Of a stretch of 64,000 nucleotides of DNA, positions 44,359-53,939 are shown one piece after another. Below the pieces are notes generated by a model. The model saw only the letters and a program-made list of their open reading frames with translations. It was not told where the DNA came from and searched no databases. Positions within the stretch are counted from its first letter, which is position 1; each line of letters begins with the position of its first letter. The stretch covers positions 682,001 through 746,000 of the forward strand of contig NZ_JAVALZ010000001.1 of NCBI RefSeq assembly GCF_030730865.1, read 5' to 3'. The position numbers were made by a program, and so were the translations under genes. The DNA comes from Uliginosibacterium sp. 31-16. GTDB taxonomy: Bacteria > Pseudomonadota > Gammaproteobacteria > Burkholderiales > Rhodocyclaceae.

Positions 44359-45563
44359 AACCCCTCGATATCCTGCGCTTCGCCCTGCGGGCGGTCACCG
44401 CCTACCCGCTGCGCACCGCACTGATGCTGCTGGCCATGTCGATCGGTGTGGCCGCCGTGGTGATGCTCACGGCATTGGGCGACGGCGCGCGGCAATACGT
44501 GGTGAATGAATTCAACGCGCTCGGCAGCAACCTGCTGATCGTGCTGCCGGGGCGCTCCGAAACCCGTGGCGTGAATCCGGCCAACTTCTTCACCGAAACC
44601 CCGCGCGATCTGAGCATTGGTGACGCCGACGCGATGCATCGCGTCGCCGGCGTGGTGCGTGTCGCGCCGATGGTCGCCGGCACCTCGGAGGTCGCCTTCG
44701 GCGGGAAACTGCGTGAAGCCATGGTCGTCGGCACGGCGCACGATTATCTGGCGCTGCGCCGCTTCCAGCTCGCTCAGGGGCAATTCCTGCCAGACGAAGA
44801 AGGGCAACGCAACGCTGCCGTCGCCGTACTTGGCAGCAAGCTGCGCAGTGAGCTCGCCGGCAGCGAACCGGTGATTGGTCGGATGGTGCGCATCGGCGAC
44901 CGGCGCTACCGCGTAATCGGTGTGCTGGCTCCTACGGGCAATGCAATGGGCATGGCGGTGGACGAGATGGCCTACATCCCGACAGAACAGGCTTTCGCGC
45001 TGTTCAACACCAGCACCCTGGTGCGCATCTTCATCGAAACGCGCGACCGCGCCGCCATCGAAGCCACGCGCACGCGCGTGGTCAATACGCTCAAGGCGCG
45101 TCACGATGGCGAGGAAGATGTCACCACGATCACCCAGGATGCGGTGCTCGGCACTTTCGACAAGATCCTCAGCGCGATCACCTTCGGTGTCGCCGGCATC
45201 GCCGCGATCAGCCTGGGCGTCGCCGGCATCCTTGTCATGAACGTGATGCTCGTCGCGGTGACCCAGCGCACGCCCGAGATCGGCCTGCTCAAGGCCCTCG
45301 GTGCCAGCGGTGCGGTGATTCGCCTGGCCTTCCTGACCGAGGCCGTGCTGCTCTCGCTGGGCGGTGCCATCGTCGGCGTGGCGCTCGGCCAGCTAGGCGC
45401 CTGGGGATTGCGGCTGGCCTATCCGGTGCTGCCCGCCTATCCGCCGTACTGGGCGGTGGCTGCCGGGCTGGGTACGGCGATGCTGACCGGCGTGCTCTTC
45501 GGCTTCCTGCCCGCCCGCCGGGCTGCCGGGCTGCATGTGGTGGATGCACTGGGGCGGCGCTGA
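44355..45563 (+). CDS. ABC exporter permease 1, MacB_PCD/FtsX type
   Basis: A 402-residue permease. The N-terminal membrane segment (PLRTALMLLAMSIGVAAVVM) precedes a periplasmic core domain of about 230 residues (NALGSNLLIVLPGRSE, then SEVAFGGKLREAMVVG), followed by three C-terminal FtsX segments ending ALLGVALGQ-like and the cytosolic PARRAAGLHVVDALGRR. A GTG start overlaps the ATPase stop. In MacB the ATPase and permease are one polypeptide; here they are separate and a second permease follows. Confidence 0.9.
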   Translation: MKPLDILRFALRAVTAYPLRTALMLLAMSIGVAAVVMLTALGDGARQYVVNEFNALGSNLLIVLPGRSETRGVNPANFFTETPRDLSIGDADAMHRVAGVVRVAPMVAGTSEVAFGGKLREAMVVGTAHDYLALRRFQLAQGQFLPDEEGQRNAAVAVLGSKLRSELAGSEPVIGRMVRIGDRRYRVIGVLAPTGNAMGMAVDEMAYIPTEQAFALFNTSTLVRIFIETRDRAAIEATRTRVVNTLKARHDGEEDVTTITQDAVLGTFDKILSAITFGVAGIAAISLGVAGILVMNVMLVAVTQRTPEIGLLKALGASGAVIRLAFLTEAVLLSLGGAIVGVALGQLGAWGLRLAYPVLPAYPPYWAVAAGLGTAMLTGVLFGFLPARRAAGLHVVDALGRR

Positions 45564-46762
45564 TGATCTGGGCCGATTTCCTCCAGCTCGCCACCCGCGC
45601 GATCACCGCCCACCGCCTGCGCAGCGCACTGACCTTGCTGGGCATCGCCGTGGGCATCGCCGCAGTGATCCTGCTGACCAGCATCGGCGAAGGCGTGCAT
45701 CAGTTCGTACTCGGCGAATTCACCCAGTTCGGCACCAACGTGGTCGAGATCACGCCGGGCAAGGTGTCCACCGGTGGCGCACCGCAAGGCCTGCCGACGT
45801 CGGCCCGGCCCCTGTCGCTGGAAGACGTCAGCGCCCTCACCCGCATTGCCGGCGTCACCGGTGTCACACCGATGGTGTGGGGCAACTCGGAGGTCGAAGG
45901 CGAAGGCCGGCTGCGCCGCACCACCGTCTATGGCGTTGGCGCCAACATGACATCCGTGTTCAAGATGAACGTGCGCAGCGGCCGCTTCCTGCCCACCGAT
46001 GACGAAGCCGCCGCACGCGCCTTCGTGGTTCTCGGCTCGACACTCAAGCAGGAGCTCTTTGGCAGCAGCAACCCGCTGGGCGCCCGCGTACGCATTGCCG
46101 GCCAGCATTTCCGGGTGATCGGCGTGATGGAAAGCAAGGGCCAGTTCGTCGGCATGGATCTGGACGACACGGCCTACATTCCCGCCAGCCAGGCGCTCGC
46201 GCTCTACAACCGCGAAGGCATGATGAAGGTGGACGTGGTCTACCGCGAAGGCCTGCCCTCCGCCCTGATCGCCGAGCGCGTCAAAACGCTGCTGAAGACG
46301 CGCCACGGCAGCGAGGATTTCACCATCACCACGCAGGAAGACATGCTGCGGACGCTGGGCAAGATCCTCGATGTGCTGACGGCGGCGGTGGCCGCCATCG
46401 GCAGCATCTCGCTGCTGGTCGGCGGTGTGGGCATCGTCACCATCATGAGCATTGCGGTGGCCGAACGCACGCAGGAGATCGGCCTGCTGGTGGCGCTGGG
46501 CGCCACGCACCGGGCCATCCTTGGCCTCTTCCTCGGTGAGGCAGTCATGCTCTCCGCCGCCGGTGGCGTGATCGGTCTGGTCGTGGGCATGAGCATGGCA
46601 CAATTGCTGCGCCTTGCCGTACCCGCCATGCCGGTACATACGCCGCTGCTTTACGTATTTCTGGCCGAGGGAGTGGCGATTGCCATCGGACTGGCCGCCG
46701 GAGTCTTGCCGGCACGACGGGCCTCGCTGCTCGACCCGGTGGACGCCTTGCGCACGGAGTAG
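45563..46762 (+). CDS. ABC exporter permease 2, MacB_PCD/FtsX type
   Basis: A 399-residue paralogue of the preceding permease with the same plan: RLRSALTLLGIAVGIAAVILL anchor, periplasmic core (GTNVVEITPGKVSTGG), three C-terminal membrane segments, and the end PARRASLLDPVDALRTE. TGATG overlap joins it to permease 1. The two permeases probably form a heterodimer driven by the single ATPase gene product. The substrate cannot be read from the sequence; drugs, peptides or lipids are all exported by relatives. Confidence 0.9.
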   Translation: MIWADFLQLATRAITAHRLRSALTLLGIAVGIAAVILLTSIGEGVHQFVLGEFTQFGTNVVEITPGKVSTGGAPQGLPTSARPLSLEDVSALTRIAGVTGVTPMVWGNSEVEGEGRLRRTTVYGVGANMTSVFKMNVRSGRFLPTDDEAAARAFVVLGSTLKQELFGSSNPLGARVRIAGQHFRVIGVMESKGQFVGMDLDDTAYIPASQALALYNREGMMKVDVVYREGLPSALIAERVKTLLKTRHGSEDFTITTQEDMLRTLGKILDVLTAAVAAIGSISLLVGGVGIVTIMSIAVAERTQEIGLLVALGATHRAILGLFLGEAVMLSAAGGVIGLVVGMSMAQLLRLAVPAMPVHTPLLYVFLAEGVAIAIGLAAGVLPARRASLLDPVDALRTE

Positions 46763-46871
46763 GCTGAGGAAGCCACCAGGCACACAGCCCGCTGCGCCCG
46801 GACAGCCCGCGCCGGCAATGCCAGCGGAGGCTTTTAACCCGCGACGCAGTCCTGCGCCGCAGGTGACAAGA

Positions 46872-47585
46872 TCAGTGCAGCTTCTCCGGCGAGCCGCAGC
46901 ACTTCTTGTATTTCTTGCCACTCCCGCACGGGCATTCTTCGTTGCGCCCCGGCGTGTCATCAGCCCGCAGCGGTTCGCGTGGCGCGTTCACCACATTCAG
47001 GTAGCGGCGCCAGAACACGTAGATGTACTGCAGCCCGGCGACCAGCAGGCTGATGACTTCGTCACGCTCCTGCTCGGTGATCGGGTGGCCCGGTGACTTC
47101 TCACCGGTGTCGAAGGCAGCAATCAGATTGAGCACGGCAACGCACTCCTCGTCCTGCTCCAGAGCGTCCCAGTACTGGTCTTCCAGCCAGTCCAGCCCGT
47201 CGCGGAAACCACGTGCCCAGCCTTCGGCCAGCGGGCAACCGCTCTCGGTCGGATCGTCGAGAAAGGGGAAATACATCAGCTCGGAACCTTCTTCGGCCGA
47301 CATGCCGGACCAGTCTTCGCGAAAGCCGGATTCCACCGTATTCCAGTGGCGCAGCAGCAGTTCGAAAACACGGCGTGTATCTTCCTCGCTGATGTCCTCT
47401 TCCTCCTCCTCGCCCAGCACCACCGGCAGCCACTCGCTGGGCATGATGGTTTCGGGGCCGATGATCAGGGCACAGAACAGGCCGTCAAGTTCTTCGATCG
47501 CGCAGGAGCCGGGATAACGGTCCAGCAGGGTATCGAGTTCGGCGAAGTCCGCATCGGACAGGGGAATCTGGAGGTCGGGATTCAT
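46872..47585 (-). CDS. UPF0149 (YecA) family protein with C-terminal SEC-C motif
   Basis: A 237-residue protein. The N-terminal acidic helical region ([32 protein letters not shown], then an acidic [12 protein letters not shown]) belongs to UPF0149. The end carries a zinc-binding SEC-C motif, [18 protein letters not shown], as in SecA. The protein probably binds zinc and may interact with the ribosome or protein export; a defined function is unknown. Start 47585 gives the family-like N-terminus. It converges with the exporter operon. Confidence 0.88.
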   Translation of the reverse strand: MNPDLQIPLSDADFAELDTLLDRYPGSCAIEELDGLFCALIIGPETIMPSEWLPVVLGEEEEEDISEEDTRRVFELLLRHWNTVESGFREDWSGMSAEEGSELMYFPFLDDPTESGCPLAEGWARGFRDGLDWLEDQYWDALEQDEECVAVLNLIAAFDTGEKSPGHPITEQERDEVISLLVAGLQYIYVFWRRYLNVVNAPREPLRADDTPGRNEECPCGSGKKYKKCCGSPEKLH

Positions 47586-47650
47586 GGCAGGATCAGTAAG
47601 CGTACAGGTTCGTATTGTCTCCCAGAAGCGCTTTCCGGGGGTCAGGAAAT

Positions 47651-48319
47651 TCAGTGGCCGGTCCCTGCGTCCGGATTCCGGGCGCGCAAGGGAGATGGCT
47701 GGGTGATGCCCATCGACAGGTAGATGCTGCTGAGTTGTTCGACGCCAATTTCGGCTGGCTGCACCCATTCTGCCGGCACGTACAGCAGGCCGCCGCCGAC
47801 CGGAATCGGCGCAGTCGGCACCAGCACCGCGCGGTAGGACTTGCCGTTCAACTCGATCGGTGCGGGGTTGGGCATCAGGGCCAGCACGGCTGTGCCACCC
47901 TCGCCGCCAAAGAAACACCAGACCGGACTCATTGCCGCCAGATCGGCCTGCTGGTTGCGGTCGAACATGCCGACGAAACGGTCGGTTGCGTCATACAGGG
48001 TGCCGATCAGCGGCAGGCGCTTGATGCTGCGATCCACCAGCGCCCGGACGTGACGCTGCAGACTGGTCTGCACCACGATGCCCAGCAGGAAGATCGCCCC
48101 GGCAAGAACCAGTGCGCCAAGCAGGTAGGCCTGCCACTCGTCTTCCACCATGCGCAGGCCGATGGCTGACAGCAGGCGCCCCGGCAGGCTGCCCGGGCCA
48201 AGGAACTGCTTGAGCAGGTTGGCCACCCAGCCCAGCAGGAGGAAGGTCAGGATCAGCGGCAGGGAAGCCAGCAAGCCGGCCAGGAAGGTATTCAGCGGCG
48301 CACGCAGGATCCGCTTCAT
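47651..48319 (-). CDS. DUF502 family membrane protein
   Basis: A 222-residue protein with two N-terminal membrane segments ([22 protein letters not shown] and [20 protein letters not shown]) and a conserved soluble tail ([40 protein letters not shown]). These are marks of DUF502, a widespread family of unknown function. The start at 48319 overlaps the ruvB stop (ATGA), so it is co-translated with ruvB. DUF502 genes commonly sit near aspS in other betaproteobacteria, so the context is slightly different here. Confidence 0.9.
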   Translation of the reverse strand: MKRILRAPLNTFLAGLLASLPLILTFLLLGWVANLLKQFLGPGSLPGRLLSAIGLRMVEDEWQAYLLGALVLAGAIFLLGIVVQTSLQRHVRALVDRSIKRLPLIGTLYDATDRFVGMFDRNQQADLAAMSPVWCFFGGEGGTAVLALMPNPAPIELNGKSYRAVLVPTAPIPVGGGLLYVPAEWVQPAEIGVEQLSSIYLSMGITQPSPLRARNPDAGTGH

Positions 48320-49380
48320 TGGCCGCCACCGAACAGGTCGGCAGCACCCGTCTTCGGCTGGATCAGCCCGAAGTGCCGCCACATGACCGGCGTGGCGACC
48401 CGCCCGCGCGGCGTGCGCTGCAGGTAGCCCTGCTGGATCAGATAAGGTTCAAGCACGTCTTCGATGGTGTCCGGCGCCTCGCCGATGGCGGCGGCGAGAT
48501 TGTCCAGCCCGACCGGGCCGCCGCCGAATTTCTCCAGCATCGCACTGAGCATCTTGCGGTCCATGATGTCCAGCCCGAGGTGGTCGACATCCAGCATCGA
48601 CAGCGCCGCGTCGGCCACGGCCTTGGTGATGCAGCCATCGGCCTTGACCTCGGCGTAATCGCGGCAGCGGCGCAGCAGGCGGTTGGCGATACGCGGCGTG
48701 CCGCGCGCACGACGGGCAATTTCCAGCGCACCTTCGTCTTCGATCTCGACATTGAGCAGGCGCGCCGAGCGGCTGACAATGAAGCCGAGTTCCTCGGGCG
48801 TGTAGAACTCCAGCCGGGCGTTGATGCCAAAGCGGTCGCGCAGCGGGTTGGTGAGCATACCGGCCCGCGTGGTCGCGCCGACCAGGGTGAAGGGCGGCAG
48901 ATCGAGCTTCACCGAGCGGGCGGCCGGCCCTTCGCCGATCATGATGTCGATCTGGTAGTCCTCCAACGCCGGGTAGAGGATTTCCTCAACTACCGGCGAG
49001 AGGCGGTGAATCTCGTCGATGAACAGCACATCGTGCGGTTCCAGATTGGTCAGCAGTGCGGCCAGATCGCCGGCGCGCTCCAGCACCGGGCCGGAGGTCT
49101 GACGCAGATTCACCCCCATCTCGGCGGCGATGATGTGCGCCAGGGTGGTCTTGCCCAGCCCCGGCGGGCCGAAGAGCAGCACGTGGTCGAGCGCTTCAGA
49201 GCGGTTCTTGGCTGCGTGGATGAAAATCTCGAGCTGTTCGCGGATCTTCTGCTGGCCGACATATTCGGCGAGCCGTTTGGGGCGCAGCGCGCGCTCGATG
49301 GCGTCTTCCTGCGGCGTGGTGGTGGCGGCAGAAACGATGCGCGGGCCCTGTGCGCTGCTGAGCTGGTCGGTCTGGATCAT
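48316..49380 (-). CDS. ruvB: Holliday junction branch migration helicase RuvB
   Basis: A 354-residue AAA+ motor that drives branch migration with RuvA. Walker [12 protein letters not shown] near residue 65, Walker [10 protein letters not shown] near residue 115, sensor 1 [19 protein letters not shown], and the C-terminal winged helix ([21 protein letters not shown]) are complete. The start at 49380 gives the usual MIQTDQL beginning; a longer reading has no support. ruvA is 3.4 kb away and separated by other genes, so they are not in one operon. Confidence 0.97.
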   Translation of the reverse strand: MIQTDQLSSAQGPRIVSAATTTPQEDAIERALRPKRLAEYVGQQKIREQLEIFIHAAKNRSEALDHVLLFGPPGLGKTTLAHIIAAEMGVNLRQTSGPVLERAGDLAALLTNLEPHDVLFIDEIHRLSPVVEEILYPALEDYQIDIMIGEGPAARSVKLDLPPFTLVGATTRAGMLTNPLRDRFGINARLEFYTPEELGFIVSRSARLLNVEIEDEGALEIARRARGTPRIANRLLRRCRDYAEVKADGCITKAVADAALSMLDVDHLGLDIMDRKMLSAMLEKFGGGPVGLDNLAAAIGEAPDTIEDVLEPYLIQQGYLQRTPRGRVATPVMWRHFGLIQPKTGAADLFGGGQ

Positions 49381-49501
49381 GGCCTGAACATAGCACAGCC
49401 GCAGGGAGTGTTGGCATCCCTTCGCCCGATCACGAATCGGTGATGCCAACGCCCCCCGGATGGCGTACCCTTGAATCTGACTGAAAGACTGGGTTTTCAC
49501 C

Positions 49502-50527
49502 ATGGGATTGCTGGACTGGTTTCGCCAAAGTACGCCACAACTCAACGAGGAGCGCATTTCCGATACGCTGGTCGATGAGACCATCGATTACGTGGTCAAG
49601 ATGACGGATTCCCGCCTGGCGCTGGTGCATCATCACCGCCAGCGCCTGACCGGCCCGGTCACCCGCACCCTGCAGTACCTGAACACGCTGCGCGGCAGCG
49701 GCCCCGGCACCCATGAGGCGGGGCCGTTGTCCTGGTCGGTAGACCCTTCAATGCGGGCCTTTTTCGGCCAGCCCGGCGATCTGCTCGACACCTTTGCCCA
49801 CTGCCAGAAACTCAAGGATTACGCCGTCACGGCTTCGCCGCTGGACCCCATCTATGCCTTGCTGGCCATGGAGATAGAGGAGCAACCGCGCTTCGGCGTG
49901 GGCATACAGGGCGACATGGTGGTGCGCGACGTGGCGCAGACAGCGCTGTCCTTCAGCCAGCACCGGCTGCGCCTGTTTGCGCGCAACGAACAGGAGCTCT
50001 GGCGCTCGGTCGCCCGTCGCCTGCTCGACGAACTGGCCCTGATCGCCCTCGAACACATGCAGCACGAGCACGCCCAGCGCCGCGAACTGGAGGAGCACCG
50101 CAACCTGCTCACCGCGCGTCTGGCGACCTTCACCCGACGCGGCGCCGGGGTGGACTCCTTCCTTGGTGAAGCCGGTGTGCTGGTCGGCAGCGAAGAATCC
50201 AACGCCCTGCTGCAGAAACTCGAAGACAACGAAACCGCCCTCGCCGCCCTGGGCTGCCCGACCGAGACGCTGGACCGCCAGCTCGACTATCTGGCCGAGG
50301 TGCTGGCCGAGCCGATGCGCTTCATCCAGATCGAGCACCGCCGCCTGCATCTGGACAGCATGAATGTGGTGGTGGACGCCCGTCATGGTGAAAGTGTCGA
50401 ATTCGGCATTGTCTGCTTCGAGCGGCATCCGCCGCAGCGCCGCGCCTTCCTGCCCGTACGCGTGGATCGTGCCCTAATCGGCGAAGGTCGCAAGCTGCGC
50501 CTGGATAACGCCGAGCGCTGGCTGTAA
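49502..50527 (+). CDS. Conserved protein of unknown function
   Basis: A 341-residue soluble protein with no signal peptide or membrane segment. Residues about 160-215 form a charged helix ([20 protein letters not shown]) likely to coil. The end [17 protein letters not shown]-like [12 protein letters not shown] segment suggests a PilZ-like or small beta fold but this is not certain. No family recognised. A 107-bp repeat copy starts 24 bp after the stop. Confidence 0.75.
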   Translation: MGLLDWFRQSTPQLNEERISDTLVDETIDYVVKMTDSRLALVHHHRQRLTGPVTRTLQYLNTLRGSGPGTHEAGPLSWSVDPSMRAFFGQPGDLLDTFAHCQKLKDYAVTASPLDPIYALLAMEIEEQPRFGVGIQGDMVVRDVAQTALSFSQHRLRLFARNEQELWRSVARRLLDELALIALEHMQHEHAQRRELEEHRNLLTARLATFTRRGAGVDSFLGEAGVLVGSEESNALLQKLEDNETALAALGCPTETLDRQLDYLAEVLAEPMRFIQIEHRRLHLDSMNVVVDARHGESVEFGIVCFERHPPQRRAFLPVRVDRALIGEGRKLRLDNAERWL

Positions 50528-50550
50528 GCTGAGCCCTGAGGAAGATGGCC

Positions 50551-50657
50551 GGAGAGCCGCACAGGACAAGGCTTTTCAGAACATGATCTTCAAGACCCGC
50601 TCTGTACAACACTCCTCAGCATGCCAACCTGAAGAAGTCCGCCAGAAGCGGCTCGCC
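50551..50657 (+). repeat. Copy 9 of the 107-bp element (one of the best copies)
   Basis: GGAGAGCCGC at the left, CAAGACCCGC at offset 40 (50591), GAAGAAGTCCGCC at offset 80 (50631) and CAGAAGCGGCTCGCC at the right end. Similarity may go on with AGACAACCCCTGCAGGA. Confidence 0.85.
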
Positions 50658-50911
50658 AGACAACCCCTGCAGGAGCTGATTCATCAGCACAGCACGCGTC
50701 AATGGCCGGATGAATCCGGCCCTGCTAACACTGCGTCAACGTACGCCAGCGGAAACCTCCACTCAGAACTCAGCACACCGCTGCAGGCGGTAACCGTCAG
50801 CTTCGTGCAAGCTTCGCCTCAGGCTTCGGTCAGCTTCGCCTCATAAGATGAACTCGTCGGACAAACAAACCGTGTCTTGCCCGCCCTTCAACCTGAATGA
50901 GGAATCGAAAA
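50658..50911. other. Intergenic stretch with short direct repeats
   Basis: Together with the preceding element this makes 384 bp without a gene. GCTTCGCCTCA occurs twice near 50812-50843, within a TCAGCTTCG-rich run. No promoter was recognised. Confidence 0.35.
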
Positions 50912-51139
50912 ATGACCAAGACTCTCCTGACCGCCCTGATCGCCACCCTGACTACCGCTTCGGCTTTTGCTGCCGACGCGCCCGCCGCCAGCAGCACCCC
51001 GGTCGCCACCCCGGTGAAAGCCGAGCAGCCTGCTCAGACCCAGACATCGCACAAGGCCGCGCCGAAGAAAACCAGCAAGGCCCACAAGGCGGAAGCTGCG
51101 CCTGCCGCTCCGGCCTCCGCGCCGGCAGCGCAAAAGTAA
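50912..51139 (+). CDS. Small secreted Ala/Lys/Pro-rich protein
   Basis: A 75-residue protein with signal peptide MTKTLLTALIATLTTASAFA followed by a low-complexity tail rich in Ala, Lys and Pro (KAAPKKTSKAHKAEAAPAAP). GAGGAA lies upstream at a good distance. Such tails are seen in many small periplasmic proteins of betaproteobacteria; no function can be assigned. A terminator-like hairpin lies about 50 bp downstream. Confidence 0.7.
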   Translation: MTKTLLTALIATLTTASAFAADAPAASSTPVATPVKAEQPAQTQTSHKAAPKKTSKAHKAEAAPAAPASAPAAQK

Positions 51140-51191
51140 GCCGTTCATCAAGCAGCCTCAGACTCGTCCCCCTCCATCGGGTCTGAAGCCG

Positions 51192-51220
51192 GTGCCGTCC
51201 GTGACCTCCACGGGCGGCAC
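51192..51220 (+). terminator. Hairpin downstream of the small secreted protein gene
   Basis: GTGCCGTCCGTG and CACGGGCGGCAC form a 12-bp stem with a 5-base loop. The following TGTCATTTGT has only a weak T tract, so termination may be partial. Confidence 0.6.
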
Positions 51221-51283
51221 TGTCATTTGTGCGCGCACAAATTCCCTTATCATGGCCGCTCTGCCTGCTCCGGAGCCCCGCTC

Positions 51284-52402
51284 ATGCCGACCCGCCGCAC
51301 CGACCTCGCCCGCACCCTGCTCAGCATCACCATCACGGGCATGCTGCTGCTCGCATCACTGTGGGTGCTGTCACCTTTCGTTCTGGCCATCACCTGGGCG
51401 ACGATGATCGTGGTGGCCTCCTGGCCGCTGCTGCTCCTGCTGGAACGCCGCCTGTGGGGCCGCCGCTGGCTGGCAGTCACGGTGATGATCAGTGCCTTGC
51501 TGACCCTGCTGTTCCTGCCTTTCACCCTGGCTACGGCAACCCTGATCGACAACGCCGACCAGATCATCGCGCTGGCCGGTTCGCTCAAGAGTCTGGCGGT
51601 GCCCGAAGCGCCGGGCTGGCTGAGCGGCTTGCCCTACGTGGGCGAAAAAGCCGCCCAGCTGTGGGCACAGGGCGCTGCACTCGGCTTGCAGGAACTGGCC
51701 GGCAAGGCCGCGCCCTACGCCGGCGACATGACCCGCTGGTTTGCTACCAAGATTGGCCACATCGGTCTGCTGCTGGTGCAGATTGCGCTGGCCATCGTGA
51801 TCTCGGCCATCCTCTATGCGCAGGGTGAGGTCGCCGCCGCCGCGCTGCGCCGCCTGGCACACAAGCTGGGAGGGCAGCGGGGTGAGGAAATGATCGTGCT
51901 CGCCGCTGGAGCCATTCGTGGCGTGGCGCTCGGCGTGGGCGTCACGGCGCTGGTGCAGGCCATCCTCGGCGGCATCGGCCTGGCCTTGACCGGCATTCCC
52001 TTCATTGCCGTGCTCACCGCCCTGATGTTCATGCTCTGCATCGCCCAGCTGGGCGTCCTGCCGGTGCTGGCTCCGGCCGTGATCTTTCTGTACTGGAACG
52101 ATCAGCCGGCGTGGGCCACCTTCCTGCTGATCTGGATGCTGGTGGTGGTGAATCTGGACAATTTCCTGCGCCCCTGGCTGATCAAGCGCGGCGCCGATCT
52201 GCCTCTGCTGCTGATCCTGGCCGGGGTCATCGGCGGCATCATCAGCTTCGGTCTGGTCGGAATCTTCCTTGGCCCGCTGCTACTGGCGGTGAGCTACACC
52301 TTGCTCGGTTCATGGCTGGGCGAAGAAGATCCACCCGTCCGCAAAGCCGCGCCTGACAAGGATCTTCAGGAAGACCTCCCCGAAACCGGCGCACAGAATT
52401 GA
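51284..52402 (+). CDS. AI-2E family (PerM-like) membrane permease
   Basis: A 372-residue membrane protein with about seven or eight membrane helices. The family pattern is seen in the central LYAQGEVAAAALRRLAHKLGG and GVALGVGVTALVQAILGGIG, then NFLRPWLIKRGADLPLLLI and ISFGLVGIFLGPLLLAVSYTL. Such permeases near ruvAB are frequent in betaproteobacteria. Start 51284 has GGAG nine bases upstream. The last about 20 residues (RKAAPDKDLQEDLPETGAQN) are encoded by sequence of the 107-bp repeat at 52341, so the native C-terminus has been replaced or extended. Confidence 0.87.
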   Translation: MPTRRTDLARTLLSITITGMLLLASLWVLSPFVLAITWATMIVVASWPLLLLLERRLWGRRWLAVTVMISALLTLLFLPFTLATATLIDNADQIIALAGSLKSLAVPEAPGWLSGLPYVGEKAAQLWAQGAALGLQELAGKAAPYAGDMTRWFATKIGHIGLLLVQIALAIVISAILYAQGEVAAAALRRLAHKLGGQRGEEMIVLAAGAIRGVALGVGVTALVQAILGGIGLALTGIPFIAVLTALMFMLCIAQLGVLPVLAPAVIFLYWNDQPAWATFLLIWMLVVVNLDNFLRPWLIKRGADLPLLLILAGVIGGIISFGLVGIFLGPLLLAVSYTLLGSWLGEEDPPVRKAAPDKDLQEDLPETGAQN

Positions 52403-52447
52403 TCTGCACGGCCCCCGGCTCAAGACCCACGTCAGGAGCCGGTCTGC
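52341..52447 (+). repeat. Copy 10 of the 107-bp element, captured by two converging genes
   Basis: GCAAAGCCGCGCCTGACAAG at the left, CGAAACCGGCGCACAGAATT at offset 40 (52381) and CAAGACCCACGTCAGGAGCC at offset 80 (52421). The forward permease stop lies at 52400-52402 and the reverse DUF3592 stop at 52432, both inside the element. Confidence 0.7.
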
Positions 52448-52812
52448 AGCACGCTTGAGGATGGGTTGGCCGGGTCGTAGAACACCTCGACGCGAGCCCC
52501 CACCGGATAGCGCAGCAGCTCGGCCTGCGCCGCCGCCGCATCACGATGCCCCGTTGCCACGATGCGGATGCGTGTGCCGCGCAACGCCACGCCGGCCACG
52601 CTGTAGCGGTAGACCAGCTCGACCGTGAAACGCCGGCTGCCCTCGCCATTATTGCTGCCGTCATCGCTCTCGACGATCTGCGCCGACTGGATCTCGCCCG
52701 GCACGGAAGGCCAGTTCCGGCTCGCCTGCTGTTGCTGCCAGACGTGCCACACGCCCGCGGCAATCAACCCGAGCACAACCGCCATCAGCAACCCGATCAT
52801 GGCTTTGCGCAT
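52432..52812 (-). CDS. DUF3592 domain membrane-anchored protein
   Basis: A 126-residue protein with one N-terminal membrane segment (MIGLLMAVVLGLIAAGVWHV) and a DUF3592-type domain: WPSVPGEIQSAQIVE, ELVYRYSVAGVALRGTRI and YPVGARVEVFYDPANPSSSVL, the diagnostic end. Its function is unknown. It lies 8 bp after the ruvA stop. The last few codons fall within a repeat element. Confidence 0.88.
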   Translation of the reverse strand: MRKAMIGLLMAVVLGLIAAGVWHVWQQQQASRNWPSVPGEIQSAQIVESDDGSNNGEGSRRFTVELVYRYSVAGVALRGTRIRIVATGHRDAAAAQAELLRYPVGARVEVFYDPANPSSSVLQTGS

Positions 52813-52820
52813 CCTTCCGC

Positions 52821-53408
52821 TCAGGCTTTTGACAGCAGCTTCAGCGCCGCCCGGATCCCCTCGGACACACCGATCTCCGCCGGCAGCTGCTTGAGCGCAG
52901 CGGCCGCCTCCTTCTCGTTGTACCCCAGAGCCAGCAGGGCGTGCACGATGTCGCTCTGGGCCGCATGTTGCGGTGACAGGCTGGCAGCATTGACGCCCGG
53001 CAGCACCTTGGCAAACTTGTCCTTCAGCTCCAGCAGCAGGCGCTCGGCCGTTTTCTTGCCAATGCCCGGCACCTTCACCAGACGGCCAGACTCCTGCAAC
53101 GCCACGGCACTGGCCAAGTCGGCAATCGACATGCCCGAGAGCACCGCCAGCGCAGTACGCGCGCCGATGCCGGAGATTTTCAGGAGCTGGCGGAAGGTAG
53201 CGCGCTCATCTTCGGAACCGAAGCCGTAGAGAAAGTGGCCGTCTTCGCGCACCGCCAGATGCGTCACCAGCACCACCCGCTCGCCAAGATTCGGCAGGTT
53301 GTAGAAGGTGCTCATCGGCACCTCGACCTCGTAGCCGACGCCATTCACGTCCAACAGGATCTGGGGCGGGTTCTTTTCGAGCAGGGTTCCGGTAAGGCGG
53401 CCGATCAT
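52821..53408 (-). CDS. ruvA: Holliday junction branch migration protein RuvA
   Basis: A 195-residue junction-binding protein that loads Ruv[21 protein letters not shown] is the standard start; [16 protein letters not shown] belongs to domain I, and the helix-hairpin-helix motifs [18 protein letters not shown] and [20 protein letters not shown] to domain II. The C-terminal RuvB-binding three-helix part is [20 protein letters not shown]. No ruvC lies just upstream in this window; instead there is a small unknown gene. Confidence 0.97.
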   Translation of the reverse strand: MIGRLTGTLLEKNPPQILLDVNGVGYEVEVPMSTFYNLPNLGERVVLVTHLAVREDGHFLYGFGSEDERATFRQLLKISGIGARTALAVLSGMSIADLASAVALQESGRLVKVPGIGKKTAERLLLELKDKFAKVLPGVNAASLSPQHAAQSDIVHALLALGYNEKEAAAALKQLPAEIGVSEGIRAALKLLSKA

Positions 53409-53439
53409 GGTGTGTATTCCATATTGGTGGAACATGGAG

Positions 53440-53865
53440 TCAGGAGCGATTGCTCCTGTTTTCCCAAGCGTCCCAGTAATTTTCACAAGCTTTCACGAGC
53501 TGCACATAATCCACCAACTCGCCGCTATCAAGTGCAACAGTGGCTGCATGGTATTTCATCCTCAGTGTCCCACCTGCACAATCGATGATGGTCGACGAGG
53601 AGTCCTGCAGATAAAGGATTTCGGGTCTCGCTAACGCAATCTCGCTTAGAACCGAAGTAGCCGACTCGTCAAAAGGCTGATAGCTGATCGCTGAACAAGC
53701 ATCCAGCGTCACCACAAAACCTTCTCCCTCACCCGGAAACATCCTGCGCAGATAGGGGATCCGGATTCGGAGACTCACAGCTCCCGGAACGACGCCAGCT
53801 GCAGTGATGATTTTTCCATCGTGAAAAATGCCCCAGAAATCCCGCTCTATCGCCTCCTTTGTCAT
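53440..53865 (-). CDS. Small soluble protein, function unknown
   Basis: A 141-residue protein beginning [19 protein letters not shown], with [19 protein letters not shown] in the middle and [18 protein letters not shown] at the end. No family recognised. Its base composition is lower in G+C than ruvA and the HAD gene on either side, so it may be a recent acquisition in the ruvC-ruvA position. ATG 53865 has GGGAGA a few bases upstream; the frame is open further to 53940. Confidence 0.6.
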   Translation of the reverse strand: MTKEAIERDFWGIFHDGKIITAAGVVPGAVSLRIRIPYLRRMFPGEGEGFVVTLDACSAISYQPFDESATSVLSEIALARPEILYLQDSSSTIIDCAGGTLRMKYHAATVALDSGELVDYVQLVKACENYWDAWENRSNRS

Positions 53866-53888
53866 TTCTCCCAAGCTATTCCTCCTCG

Positions 53889-53939
53889 CGCGAGAACGGA
53901 CTTTCCGACTCCCACTCCCAACTTCCCGCACCCGACGCA
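53889..53939 (-). repeat. Relic of a second, purine-rich repeat family
   Basis: Reverse-strand GGGAAGTTGGGAGTGGGAG followed by TCGGAAAGTC, resembling the region at 14051 and 54603. It lies between the HAD gene stop and the small gene start. Confidence 0.4.

Noticed and set aside
46761-46870. Possible twelfth copy of the 107-bp element
   Set aside because: Only GACAGCCCGCGCCGGCAAT at 46801 fits the middle unit; the ends and the anchor at offset 80 are missing.
53440-53865. Immunity protein of a toxin system
   Set aside because: Small size and low G+C suggested this, but there is no toxin gene next to it and no family match.
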